In this document: positions 10,750 through 20,180 of the stretch, piece by piece | How the letters are laid out: each line of letters starts with the position of its first letter | How positions within the stretch are numbered: the stretch's first letter is position 1 | DNA from: Actinernus sp. WN-2022 | Lineage: Eukaryota; Cnidaria; Anthozoa; Actiniaria; Actinernidae | Assembly: GCA_030867875.1 (NCBI GenBank) | Contig: JAOWCC010000577.1 | Span: 76,675,740-76,739,739, forward strand | Length of the DNA: 64,000 nt | Direction: 5' to 3' | Notes under the pieces: generated by a model | Database searches by the model: none | What the model saw: only the letters and a program-made list of their open reading frames with translations | Told to the model about the DNA's origin: nothing | Made by a program: the position numbers and the translations under genes

Positions 10750-11917
10750 CCTTTAATGTTGTTATGGTTTTAGTTTTCAGATAATTCGGAAATTGCTTAG
10801 ATACTGAAACGAAGAGGTTATGCCGAGCTGTCGATCGGAGACACACCGTCGCGATCGCAATGATAAGGAACAAGCCAGAGAAAAAGAGCAATCTTTGCTC
10901 TGGACATCGCAACAACTTCGAGATCATTCTGAAACGTTGTATTTAATATTACGAGGAGTTGTCGTTTGAGGCCATGTGAACACAAGCAGTAACTGCGGTT
11001 GTGAGATAAAGATTTGTGTAAGTGCATGGTTAGACTCCCTTTCATCACAATAGCCAAACACTTTACTTTGATTATATACACACTTTGGTTTCTTTTCTTA
11101 TTACTTTATTTAACTGATATAACTGTTTTATCTGTAAACCTTTTTATATCTAACTTTATAGAAGGGTGTATCTCATCAGGTTTTGATCATTTGGTTTTGA
11201 CACGTGCCGATGTGTAGAAACTAAAGTAATACCACACATTTAATAATGCAAGTGGCAGGACATTGAGTCTGGAAAACTTGAGGGTACAACAATAGCTACG
11301 TAATCTTTATTTGAATATTCTCACTGGCGGATATGTCACGAATAAAGCTTAAGTTATGTGAGAAGTCTTGTTGTGAATGAAGCATATATAGCCAAGCTTA
11401 TAAGCGGAGCTCCAAATAGATAATGTTTTACGTTCAAACTAGAGTATTCTTCAACTCAAACAAATCCGCAAATTATGAAAAATGTCACCTGTTACTTTCA
11501 ACTAACAAGTGTAAATCTCGTCGGGCCTATTCTAAATGGCTGAGGCCGTTATTCTAAATTTTAGAATTGTGGGTTGAACGCAACTGGAATTATAATCTAA
11601 ACAATCTGGTGCATCCTAAACCGAACCCCAACCAAAACCTAATTGTCATGTCTTTCTCTTTTCTCTTACGAAAATCGGCAAATGAGGGCGGACATGTAGT
11701 TTTGCAGCGTGTAGCTCCTGTGGAACTGGTTGAGGTCTCAGCCAGCGATAAAGGGGTTCTTGATTACGAGGCTCCGCATTCGTGGCAATAATTTGCCAGC
11801 GCCGAAGCGCTCTCCACGGAACATGAAGGACAGAACATCAACACGACTTGAGACCGCCAACTGACCGCCATCTTGACTAGGGAACTGCGGCACGTGGGTC
11901 TCAGTCCCCCACCTAAT
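10750..11917. other. non-coding stretch, no gene seen
   Basis: Only short ORFs without recognisable domains. No RNA gene or element boundary is apparent. Confidence 0.5.
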
Positions 11918-12521
11918 AGGACATTTGCATGATGACGTCACAAACTACAACTACAAGAACTCTTTGGCGAATCCTTTTGTTCCTCTAATTTGGACCATTG
12001 TCTTGAAATTCTCAAAGGAGTTTTACAATCTGAACGAGAAAGAGACTATGATTATACTTGCTCCAAGTCGAACTTGCTGAGTCACTGGGTAAGCGATTAC
12101 TGGGTCAAAAGCGAGCGCGAGAATCGAAGCGAGAGACGAGTTCGACTTGTTTCACTTGGAGGAAATTGAATCGGAGGATTATTTTTCGGCGCGTAGAACA
12201 CGTTTCAGGGGCGGAGCTTACATTTTGCGCCTTTGACAAACTCTATACGAGTACACTCAAATTGTAAATACCACATACACGGTCGACTGACTTGACACGT
12301 CAACATACAATGCCTGAAGAATTGACGATTTGTGATTGGGAAAATCTTAATACGTCGTCAGCCACGCCTCCGGTTGAAAAATCAAGCGGTAAATTTGGCG
12401 CGCTGCAAGTGGAAAAAATCCTTCGTGAGGGGGGCTAAGAAGGACTTCGAGAAAGTCTAGGCGATGATTTGAAAAGGATTCCGCTAGTTGTAGTAACATG
12501 ACGTCATAATGAAAATGTCCT
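11918..12521. mobile_element. foldback element, about 604 bp
   Basis: AGGACATTTGCATGATGACG at 11918 is mirrored by AAAATGTCCT ending at 12521. The inverted homology runs about 55-60 bp inward through TGACGTCA, ACTACAACTA and CGAATCCTTTT. The outermost bases are TAGGACATTT and AAATGTCCTTTA, so a TA-containing target is possible but not proven. The interior has no transposase. Confidence 0.65.
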
Positions 12522-12600
12522 TTACTGCGCGGAGGGCTTCAAGGTTTTTGTTTCCAGCAAATTAATAGTGTTTGCAGCAATTGATTTGTTTACATAAAGT

Positions 12601-12630
12601 TTATGTATGTATGTATGTGTATGTATCTTT
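12601..12630. repeat. (TATG)n microsatellite
   Basis: TATGTATGTATGTATG followed by GTATGTATC, immediately before a T-run. Confidence 0.8.
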
Positions 12631-12760
12631 GCAGATTTTTTTTTCTTTGTTGCATGCCCTTTGTGGGCCACTGTACTTACCCGATACTACCCGTAACCCC
12701 AATCAATAGACCACGAGATAATTCGCTGCTGGAATTAGTGTCTTTTCCACATACATATCA

Positions 12761-12962
12761 AATAGACCGAGTCAGCTTGTACATTTGTTGTTCCAGCTCA
12801 GATCGTGTGACGGTTCTCCAGAGGATTCAGTGCTTTGTTTTCCAATTAGAGAAATGTGTACGTTTCCTCTTGGGATACAGAAAAACAAGAAAACATTACT
12901 AAAGGGGAATGTCAGGTGACCTGAATTGGGACAACAAATGTACAAGCTAATTCGGTCTATTA
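12761..12962. mobile_element. MITE family A, copy 1
   Basis: AATAGACCGA..AGCTTGTACATTTGTTG on the left is mirrored by CAACAAATGTACAAGCTAA..TCGGTCTATT on the right, giving TIRs of about 40 bp around a core of about 120 bp. A second copy in the same orientation is at 29383-29549 and shares the core (GTTTTGTTTTCCAATTAGAG). The family is non-coding. A short ORF crosses it on each strand, but neither is a gene. Confidence 0.85.
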
Positions 12963-13106
12963 TCATTAGCATGTACATTAAGGTACTATTGTTTGGAGAT
13001 TGCTTGGATTATAATCTCATTTGGGTTCAGCCCAAATTCTAAAATTAGAATAAGGGCTTCATCCCATTCAGATTAGGCGAATCCCGGGTGGCAGAGACTT
13101 CATGTC

Positions 13107-13260
13107 CACACCACGATTTATTGCAAACCTAACCCCCAAATATAAAAAAACCTAACCATTTTCGATCCCAAATCATTTTCGACTCTAAATACTCCTGAAC
13201 TATAATGGAGAATTTTGTACTTTTGAAGTGGCCTAGTTTAACTCTGGGAATCGTGGTGTG
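13107..13260. repeat. 12-bp inverted repeat flanking 130 bp
   Basis: CACACCACGATT at 13107-13118 is perfectly mirrored by AATCGTGGTGTG at 13249-13260. This may be the ends of a very small MITE. Confidence 0.45.
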
Positions 13261-13631
13261 CCATAACATAAAGTCTTTTCGAAACCCAGGTTGACCCGGC
13301 TAGAAGGGTGGAACATTTGTAGAATTCACTCATGTAAACACCCGAATTGAGAATTTTCCGGCCAATAATGCAGTGCTTGTGCAAACGGACTAATAACATG
13401 AATTCAAGATGGCGATGAAATACTGCAGTTTATAAAGAAATCAAAACAAAAGAAACGAAAGGCAAATCACTGTTTAGTGCATGCGACCCGGATTTAGTAC
13501 CCAGCGACGTCGTTTTCTTCTCAGTTGCCGTCTGTTCAACTTGGCATGCGTAATCTCGCGGCAGTTTAGATTAAATCGACAACAATCTGACTGTGTGCCA
13601 GTTTTAGTTCATTATGTTTCTTCATTAAAGG

Positions 13632-14177
13632 ACATATAAGCCCTGGCCAGTTATGCTTTTTTGACAGCTTAGACCTTGAAAGGTAGGGGGAAAATTCCGA
13701 TTTATTTAAAATAAAATTGTTTTCATTATTTTTTTAGCGACTAAACTTCCAAATGTACAATCATTTCCGCGCACGTTCGGGGACTGGGATAAGAATAAAA
13801 CGTGACGTCATCAACAGAACTCGTCTCTTCGCGGGTATAAAGCGTTGGCTTATTTGCAAAATAATTGAATAGATAACCAAGAAAGATGATAATATGGCGC
13901 TAAACGTTTCGGAAATCTTTATTCGGCAAGCCTTTAATGCAATGGCGCATCGAGCGTGTTCTGTTGATGACGTCAAAACTAGACCCAAGGCCAATTTTGT
14001 AAAGCGCTCTCGTGCGCTTGATTTTCGCCCACAGGCAACCCAAGACACGTTTTAGGGGTACTTTGAACGCCCAAATACACCATAAGAAATAAATCAAACC
14101 AACTGTTTATTCCGGAATCCTTTGTCTATTTCCTCTAGGCTCTTCGTAAGAAATATAATTAGCCAGGGCTTATATGT
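13632..14177. mobile_element. foldback MITE with nested palindrome, 546 bp
   Basis: ACATATAAGCCCTGGC at 13632 is mirrored by GCCAGGGCTTATATGT ending at 14177. Inside it, TGACGTCATCAACAGAAC at 13803-13820 is perfectly mirrored by its complement at 13958-13975. A fragment of the terminus (TAATTAGCCAGGGC) recurs near 23789. There is no transposase. Confidence 0.75.
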
Positions 14178-14383
14178 AAAGAGGAATGTAAAGAGGTCCT
14201 AATTGTGGTATTGTTTCAATCTTTCACCTCATTGGCTTAGACATTAAAATATATCTAAACTTGAAGAAGAATATCATTGTTTTCTCATTTTGTAAACAGA
14301 TTTGAATTGCATCTAGTGAAAACACTCATGACTTTTAATATGTCGAACTTTCAATGTGGGGAACATTTTAAAATTGAACGTGT

Positions 14384-14456
14384 CCTTTTCCCAATCGAGT
14401 AGGAGACTAGGTTCGAGTTGTGACCGCAAGCGCTCTTGTGGCTGTTTGAATGGACA
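14384..14456. repeat. left TIR of the ISL2EU-type element (73 bp)
   Basis: It starts CCTTTTCCCAATCG and ends TTTGAATGGACA. Compared by eye with the complement of 18789-18861, it has six mismatches in 73 positions and no gaps. Confidence 0.9.
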
Positions 14457-14467
14457 GCATTTACAAA

Positions 14468-16400
14468 ATGGCGTCAGCGACTCACAATTCTTCCAATAAT
14501 TCAGCAAAAGAAAACGTTTTTTCTCACTGAGAATGATATTCCCGGAGCTAAAATACCAAGTGAATCTATAGATATATGCAGTGTTGTGCAATTGCGAAGG
14601 TGGTTGCTGTGTAGAGGAGCTAAAACGCCTGGTAAAAAAGCGGCTTTGATTACAAGGTACGAAAAATGTTGTATCTATGTTGTGAATTTCAACTTCGTTT
14701 ATCTTTTCTTCTACACAAACCTTGATCAACATCTATCTTTATTGCAGAGTCAAAGATTACATAAAACATGGTCTGGATTCGAAGTATGTACGAGATCCAG
14801 ACGGAGGCATAAATCTGCAAAGGAAAAAAGCGCAGCTCGGTGTCTTGGAAAGTACAGAGCCCGACATTTTGCACTCTTTCCCTAAAGAAGGCTTCAAGAC
14901 TGACCTGAGTAGTATGCCAAAATTAACATTTGGAACGATGTGGCGTTATAGGATTGACGGCGTGGAGTGTAAGAAACATATTTCCACTGCAAAACCATTA
15001 GTAAAAGGATACAACTTCTACAAATCTGGCCATGTGTTGTTTATTAGTCATCTTGCTGAAATTGGAAAGCACTACATGAAAAGCCAAGTTCTGCCTTTCA
15101 TGAAGAAGAATGTATATACATGTTATTTGGTCCTCACATCTATTGGCAATGTGCTCAGGGCACACTGTGGCTGTCCAGCCGGAGTAGACGGAAGATGCCA
15201 CCATGTTGCTGCCACTATGTTTTCACTGGAACAATATTGCTTAATGAGAGACAAAATGAACACAGAGTCATGTACCTCCAAACCATGCAAATCGATGTGC
15301 CCGCAAACGTACTGGTAGTGTGGCTCCTATTGCACATATAAACTTTTCAAAGCATGATTATGCTAATAAAAAACAGAAGAGAAGGTCTGATGTACCACCT
15401 GGCCATGATGTGCGTGCTTTGTATCAGAGATCTTGGCCTCATAGCAAAGTGAAGAACATGATTGCCCTTGTAAAGGAGTATCAGGCAAATTCTGGAAATG
15501 TTGTTGGCTGGTCCCATATTTTGCCACAAAATACTGAATATGTTGGTGAAAATCGTGAATGTGATCAAAACAAAGTACCTGCTAGTGATGAATTACTCTC
15601 TCCTCCGAAAGAAAGCCAATCATCCTGTCTGTCTTAAGACAACGTTGTGATCAGGTGAAGAGGAAACTCCAAATGAGTGATGAAGAAATTTCAGAGGTTG
15701 AGAAATCAACAAGGGGCCAGTCAGACAACACATCTTGGTTTGCCTTAAGAAAGTTGAGGATCACAGCATCAAAGTGCCATCGGGTACCAACATTACGGGG
15801 ATCAACATCTCCTACAAAGGCAATCCAAGATGTCTTGAAGCTTACCAAACACTTCCAATCTGAAAGTATGAATGCAGGCCTTGAAATGGAAGACAAAGTT
15901 ATAAAAAACTACACTGAGCTGATGGAGCAACAAGGATATAATGGTATAACTGTCACCAAATGTGGGTTCTTCGCTAGCAAGGTACATGGGTCCCTAGGTG
16001 CTACACCTGACGGGCTTGTTCTAGACCCCTCTTCATTGGACTCAAGTGGACTCATTGAAGTGAAATATGTTCAAGTAATAGCAAATGAGAGTTTGAATGA
16101 TTCTTTGCTGAGAAAGCGAATTTGTGTAAAGAAGGATGATTTGCTTGAACTTAATACTAAGCACAAGTATCATTACCAGTCCACCAACAGATGTTCGTAA
16201 CCGAAAGGAAATGGACTGATTGTTTTGTGCAAGGAATACAGAGTAGGCAGATATTTTGCCAGAGAGTGCAATTTTCTACAATGTTTTGGAAAGAAACTTT
16301 TTGTAAGCTTAATTCGTTTTTTGACAGGTGGATTATACCTGAATTGGCTTATCCACGAATAAAGCATGGACTTCCTAAATTTGATCTTCGATCAATCTAA
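14468..16400 (+). pseudogene. SAP-SWIM-YqaJ nuclease of the ISL2EU-type element
   Basis: The ATG at 14468 (ACAAAATGGCG) lies 12 bp inside the left TIR. A frameshift in the T-run at about 14515-14520 leads into a SAP-like DNA-binding domain (VVQLRRWLLCRGAKTPGKKA). That domain is completed across a 91-bp GT-AG intron (14657-14747) as ITR|VKDYIKHG. Exon 2 has a SWIM zinc finger at 15163-15213 (HCGCPAGVDGRCHHVAA, C-x-C...C-x-H complete). After frameshifts near 15300 and 15625 comes a YqaJ-like PD-(D/E)XK nuclease: TSWFALRKLRITAS, GLEMEDKVIKNY, GATPDGLV (catalytic Asp) and GLIEVKY (E-x-K). A further shift near 16180 leads to the C-terminus. The expected role is DNA end-processing during transposition; this is inferred, not demonstrated. 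Broken by at least four frameshifts. Confidence 0.8.
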
Positions 16401-16988
16401 TTATTATAAACTTGGAAGTCACTATTTTGTGATTTTATATGTACCTGTTAAAGTGCATAATTATAAGCCTAACAATTTTATCAGCTAGATCGATTGTACA
16501 TGATGAAAATAGTTGAACTGTTCAATTTCCAATATGTTAATTATATGACGTCAAAGTCGGAATGACTATCAGTTGTCATGTCTCTCTCTTGGCCTTGTGG
16601 AATAACCTGTTTTTTATATTGAGTAAAAGCACTCTTGTTTGTTCCAAATATAACATTGATGTTTATAAACAATTAACATATCGGAAATTGAAACCTTTAT
16701 AACGAATCAATGCAGCGCTCAAGACAAGAAATATTTTACAGTTCAACTATTTGCATCATGTAGAATCGATATAGCTTATAAAACTTTTGGGCTCATATGC
16801 ACTTTAAACATTGCTTGCCTAATGTAGAATGAAAATCAGAATGGATAGAAATTAGATAGTCTTCCATATTAACAACTTTATTGAGGATAGATAACCAGTT
16901 GTAATAACTACATATTATAAATGATAATATTATCAAAGTACATTATTTTACATTAGCCTTACTAGTTTTCATGTACATATAGTTGACC

Positions 16989-18761
16989 TCAATAAAAACA
17001 AGAAATACTGTTGATGGTCATATTCATGATTATTATTCTATATTCATTTATCAAGGGTGGATGGAAATTAGATAATGCACTCACAACAATTAATATATCA
17101 GATGCAATTGGTGATAAAGTTATAGGAATCTTGTGATCAAAAATGTGCCAGTTTTTTATACTTTCCATCAGTCTTTCAACATGAATTATCAGACTAGCTA
17201 CCTTCTTGTTATGTTCTAATTGTTCTCTAGAAAATTGTTTAACACCCTTTAGGAATGCAGGAATTACTAGTGTAGCACCAACAGAACCTAATTCATCTTG
17301 ACAGTTGAATCCTTTGTCTGCCATCACTTGGTCACCATGATTAAGCTTGCTCAAAAAACCACTCTGAACAGTAATTTATTTATCTGATGTGCTGCCAGGG
17401 AAAATTCGCTGAAAAAACATAACACTCCACTGGAAGTAATACCTAAGAGGGCTTTCATAGTATACGATGAATAACAAGCAGATTGTGCATCTAGAAATGA
17501 GGGCTTTTCCATTTCAATTTCAGTACAGTCTACAATAACACTAAGTCTAGGGTACACTTTCTTGAAGACTCCTGGCATGTGAAGCTTGATGACGTCATTT
17601 GGAGGAATGTTGATCAACTATTCGAACTCAATCGATCAATCAAGCTTATTTTTATTTATACTTATACATTTACATTTACAAAGAAGAATACTGAAACTAA
17701 CAAAATATAGGAAAATAAAATAATCTGCTGCTAATGGTACTTAAGACTTACATGTAGATGGAGTAAACGCTGCTTAGATTAACCATGAGGGCTATTCGAG
17801 CTAAGTAGCGTACTCGTACCTACCGTACCCATGTTCTTGTAATTCTCGACACTGATGTGACTGAGACACTAAAGCGGTGAGCAATGTCCCTCTCAAATAG
17901 TCCAAGTCTTAGTCTCATCATGACAAGGGTAAATTCTTGAAAAAGAGTCAAGATTCTTGGCCTACCATGCTTTTTGTGCTGCATATCAACATAAACTCTC
18001 TCATGATCATAGCTCATGTTCCTTGATGAATCCTCTACTATTTTATAACGCAAAAGCATAGCATTGTAGTCAGGAAAACCGGTATAAAATGCAACGTCTT
18101 CATCACTGGCTTTGTATTTATCAATGTCAAATCTTGGATTGTCTAATGCAGAGTTCAACTGATCAACCTCTTTCTTTATATATTCATTTTCAATCTTGAA
18201 CGATTCATTTTTTTTCTCCAGAGCCAGCAACTCTTCCCTTAGTACAGTAACTTCCAGCATAATATCAGTCTGGTAAGCTGTTTCGGTGTATGTCTTGATG
18301 GGATTCGTCTTGATGTGCGTGTCTGTCACTGATTTATTTCAGGTACAGACACGTTAGCGAAATGGACGCGTCGTTATCAACAGAGCCAGGCCCAAATAAG
18401 TCTTCGCATAATTCAGAGATTTCTTCTTGAACTAGAAGTTCAGCAGTTGGAGATTTGTGTTTCTTCACCCTCTGTATTGATTCCTGAGGTTGGTGCCGTT
18501 TCAGTTCTCTTCTCTCCTGTTTTTCTTTGCTCCAGGGAAAGAGCGTTGGTAACTGGTTTCGACATATTTTCTCTCCACTTTCGAAATGAGCCAAACAAAC
18601 ACGAGTGCCTTGCGAGTCTAATTTGAGCGTTTCATTCCTCAAAATTACATTGTAAGTCTTCCTCAATTCTACATCTTTCGGAATCCGATAAAATTGAAGA
18701 TGTGGTGCACTATGAAGCTATTTGTGCAGCCTGGAACACATCAGTTGTAATGATGAGACAT
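16989..18761 (-). pseudogene. THAP-HTH-DDE transposase of the ISL2EU-type element
   Basis: Starting at the ATG at 18759-18761, the THAP finger begins CVPGC, preceded by an in-frame TGA at 18741-18743 where Cys is expected. It continues, after a frameshift near 18705, as FYRIPKDVELRK...VCLAHFESGEK...LPTLFPW, so the C2CH ligands are all seen. After another shift near 18330 comes a coiled-coil segment (18180-18270) and a transposase HTH (LVMMRLRLGLFERDIAHRF, SVTSVSRITRTW) ending at 17829. A GT-AG intron or deletion of about 210 bp separates the DDE_Tnp_4 catalytic domain: SVIVDCTEIEMEKPSFL (first Asp), GITSSG, then after a shift near 17370 DQVMADKGF (second Asp) and IIHVERLMESIK (Glu). The complete DDE triad remains. 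It would bind the 73-bp TIRs and excise the element. It is convergent with the nuclease gene. Confidence 0.85.
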
Positions 18762-18788
18762 AGTCGCTTAGTTACAAAATTGCAGATA

Positions 18789-18861
18789 TGTCCATTCAAA
18801 CAGCTCCAAGAGCGCTTGCGGTCACAACTCGAACCCAGTCTCTCACCCGATTGGGAAAAGG
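18789..18861. repeat. right TIR of the ISL2EU-type element (73 bp)
   Basis: It starts TGTCCATTCAAACAGCTCC and ends ATTGGGAAAAGG; it is the reverse complement of 14384-14456 with six mismatches. Confidence 0.9.
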
Positions 18862-19127
18862 CGAATTGTTTTGGACTCTTCTAATTGGACGAAATGTTTT
18901 CACACAAAAGAAATGTACCTTTAAAATGTAGTTTCAGTGGATTTGATTTTATAATTTTTTCATTTAAGCGTTGATGAGTTGTCAGTATGAAAAACAGAAA
19001 ATACTGAAGCGAGGAAAGCAAATTGCATCTGAACAATAGAATTGTGCCAAACTCTTGCGCGGACTGTTACTTAACACTAAAACCCCATGTAGCTGTGTAC
19101 AAGCACACAACATGGACAGCTCGGTTT

Positions 19128-19179
19128 ACATCGACAACAATCTGACTGTGAGCCAGTTGTAGTTCATTCTGTTGCTGCA
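19128..19179. repeat. dispersed repeat shared with 13576-13626
   Basis: ATCGACAACAATCTGACTGT and the following 30 bases (GCCAGTT, TAGTTCATT) match 13576-13626 with few changes, in the same orientation. The two copies lie on opposite sides of the ISL2EU-type element. A short palindrome (ATGGCGGACAG / CTGTCCGCCAT) follows at 19234-19275. Confidence 0.7.
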
Positions 19180-19456
19180 TCGACATTAACATTAAAACAC
19201 CATGCAGTTATGTACATCACATAATATAAGCAGGATGGCGGACAGCATCACGACAAATTGACATCTGTCCGCCATTCTCTTGAAAACATTAGAAACATTC
19301 ACTACTTCCAACCTCCCAGACTTCCAATACTTCAATATATCCAAAGACTTCCAACCGAGCAGACATATAATTCTTATGAGTACACGAAATGAGTGAAAAA
19401 CATTTTAAAAGGAAAAAGAAAGAATAACGGAATTAGCTATGTAGTCTGGTAATCTC

Positions 19457-20180
19457 CCACACGAAATTTTTGGTATGTTTTTGGTATGCTTAAGGTTTGC
19501 CAAAAGTATAGTTGAACATAGCTAAAAGATATCAGTAACATACCTGAAACATACATAGAACATACCTAGAAGATACTCCATTTGCTGTGCCATATGTATA
19601 TCATAGATATGTCACTGGTATGTTTGAGGTACCTCAGACATACTAAAAAAGTAGCATAAAGTATCATTTTTGGAACAACATTGAGATACCTACAATATAC
19701 CTAAAACATACTATTTGTGAAGTACCTAAAACATACCTCAATCAGGTATTAAAAAATATATGTTTTAGGTATGTTTTACCATACTCAAAACATATAAATA
19801 ACATACCAAAAACATATACCCATTCCAACGTACCTAACACATAAGTATAACATACCTAGAACATACCTTCATTTGATGAGCCATTTATATGTATGTCAAA
19901 GATATGTTACTGGTATGTTTCAGGTACCTCAGACATACCAAAAAGTACCATGAAGTATCATTTTTGGAACAAAATGTAGATACCAACAATACACTTAAAA
20001 CATACTATTTGTGAAGTACCTAAAACATACCTCAATCACATATTTCAAAAGTATGTTCAGGTATGTTGCAGTCTTGAGCATTAGCATACTCAAAGCATAC
20101 ATGTGACATACCAAGAACATACCCATTGGAGAGTTTTGACATACCTAAAACATACAATTATTTGAGCTCTCTAAAATATG
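19457..20180. repeat. left terminal array, AACATACC-type, with about 310-bp duplication
   Basis: Dozens of ACATACC / GGTATG hexamer-class motifs occur at irregular 10-25-bp spacing. A longer direct duplication is visible: about 19560-19750 recurs at about 19862-20045, sharing TACTGGTATGTTT, AGTATCATTTTTGGAACAA and ACTATTTGTGAAGTACCTAA. Confidence 0.8.

Larger units (their letters stand above)
14384..18861. mobile_element. ISL2EU/PHIS-type DNA transposon, 4.48 kb
   Basis: Two equal 73-bp terminal inverted repeats enclose two convergent genes: a SAP-SWIM-YqaJ nuclease (plus strand) and a THAP-HTH-DDE_Tnp_4 transposase (minus strand). A DDE_Tnp_4-type transposase together with a YqaJ-type nuclease is the arrangement reported for ISL2EU elements in the PIF/Harbinger-ISL2EU-Spy supergroup. 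The region between the gene ends (16401-16988) is non-coding and AT-rich. Both genes carry frameshifts, so this copy is not autonomous, yet catalytic residues are still visible. Target-site duplication is unresolved: left flank ..GAACGTGT, right flank CGAATTG.. Confidence 0.85.

Noticed and set aside
11567..11791. 74-aa ORF MWVERNWNYNLNN..
   Set aside because: No domain and opposing ORFs of similar length. It lies in a dispersed non-coding region before the 11918 foldback element.
17843..18329. Coiled-coil/HTH ORF as a separate host transcription factor
   Set aside because: It lies between the THAP part and the DDE part of the same minus-strand transposase, inside the 73-bp TIRs, so it is the middle of that gene.
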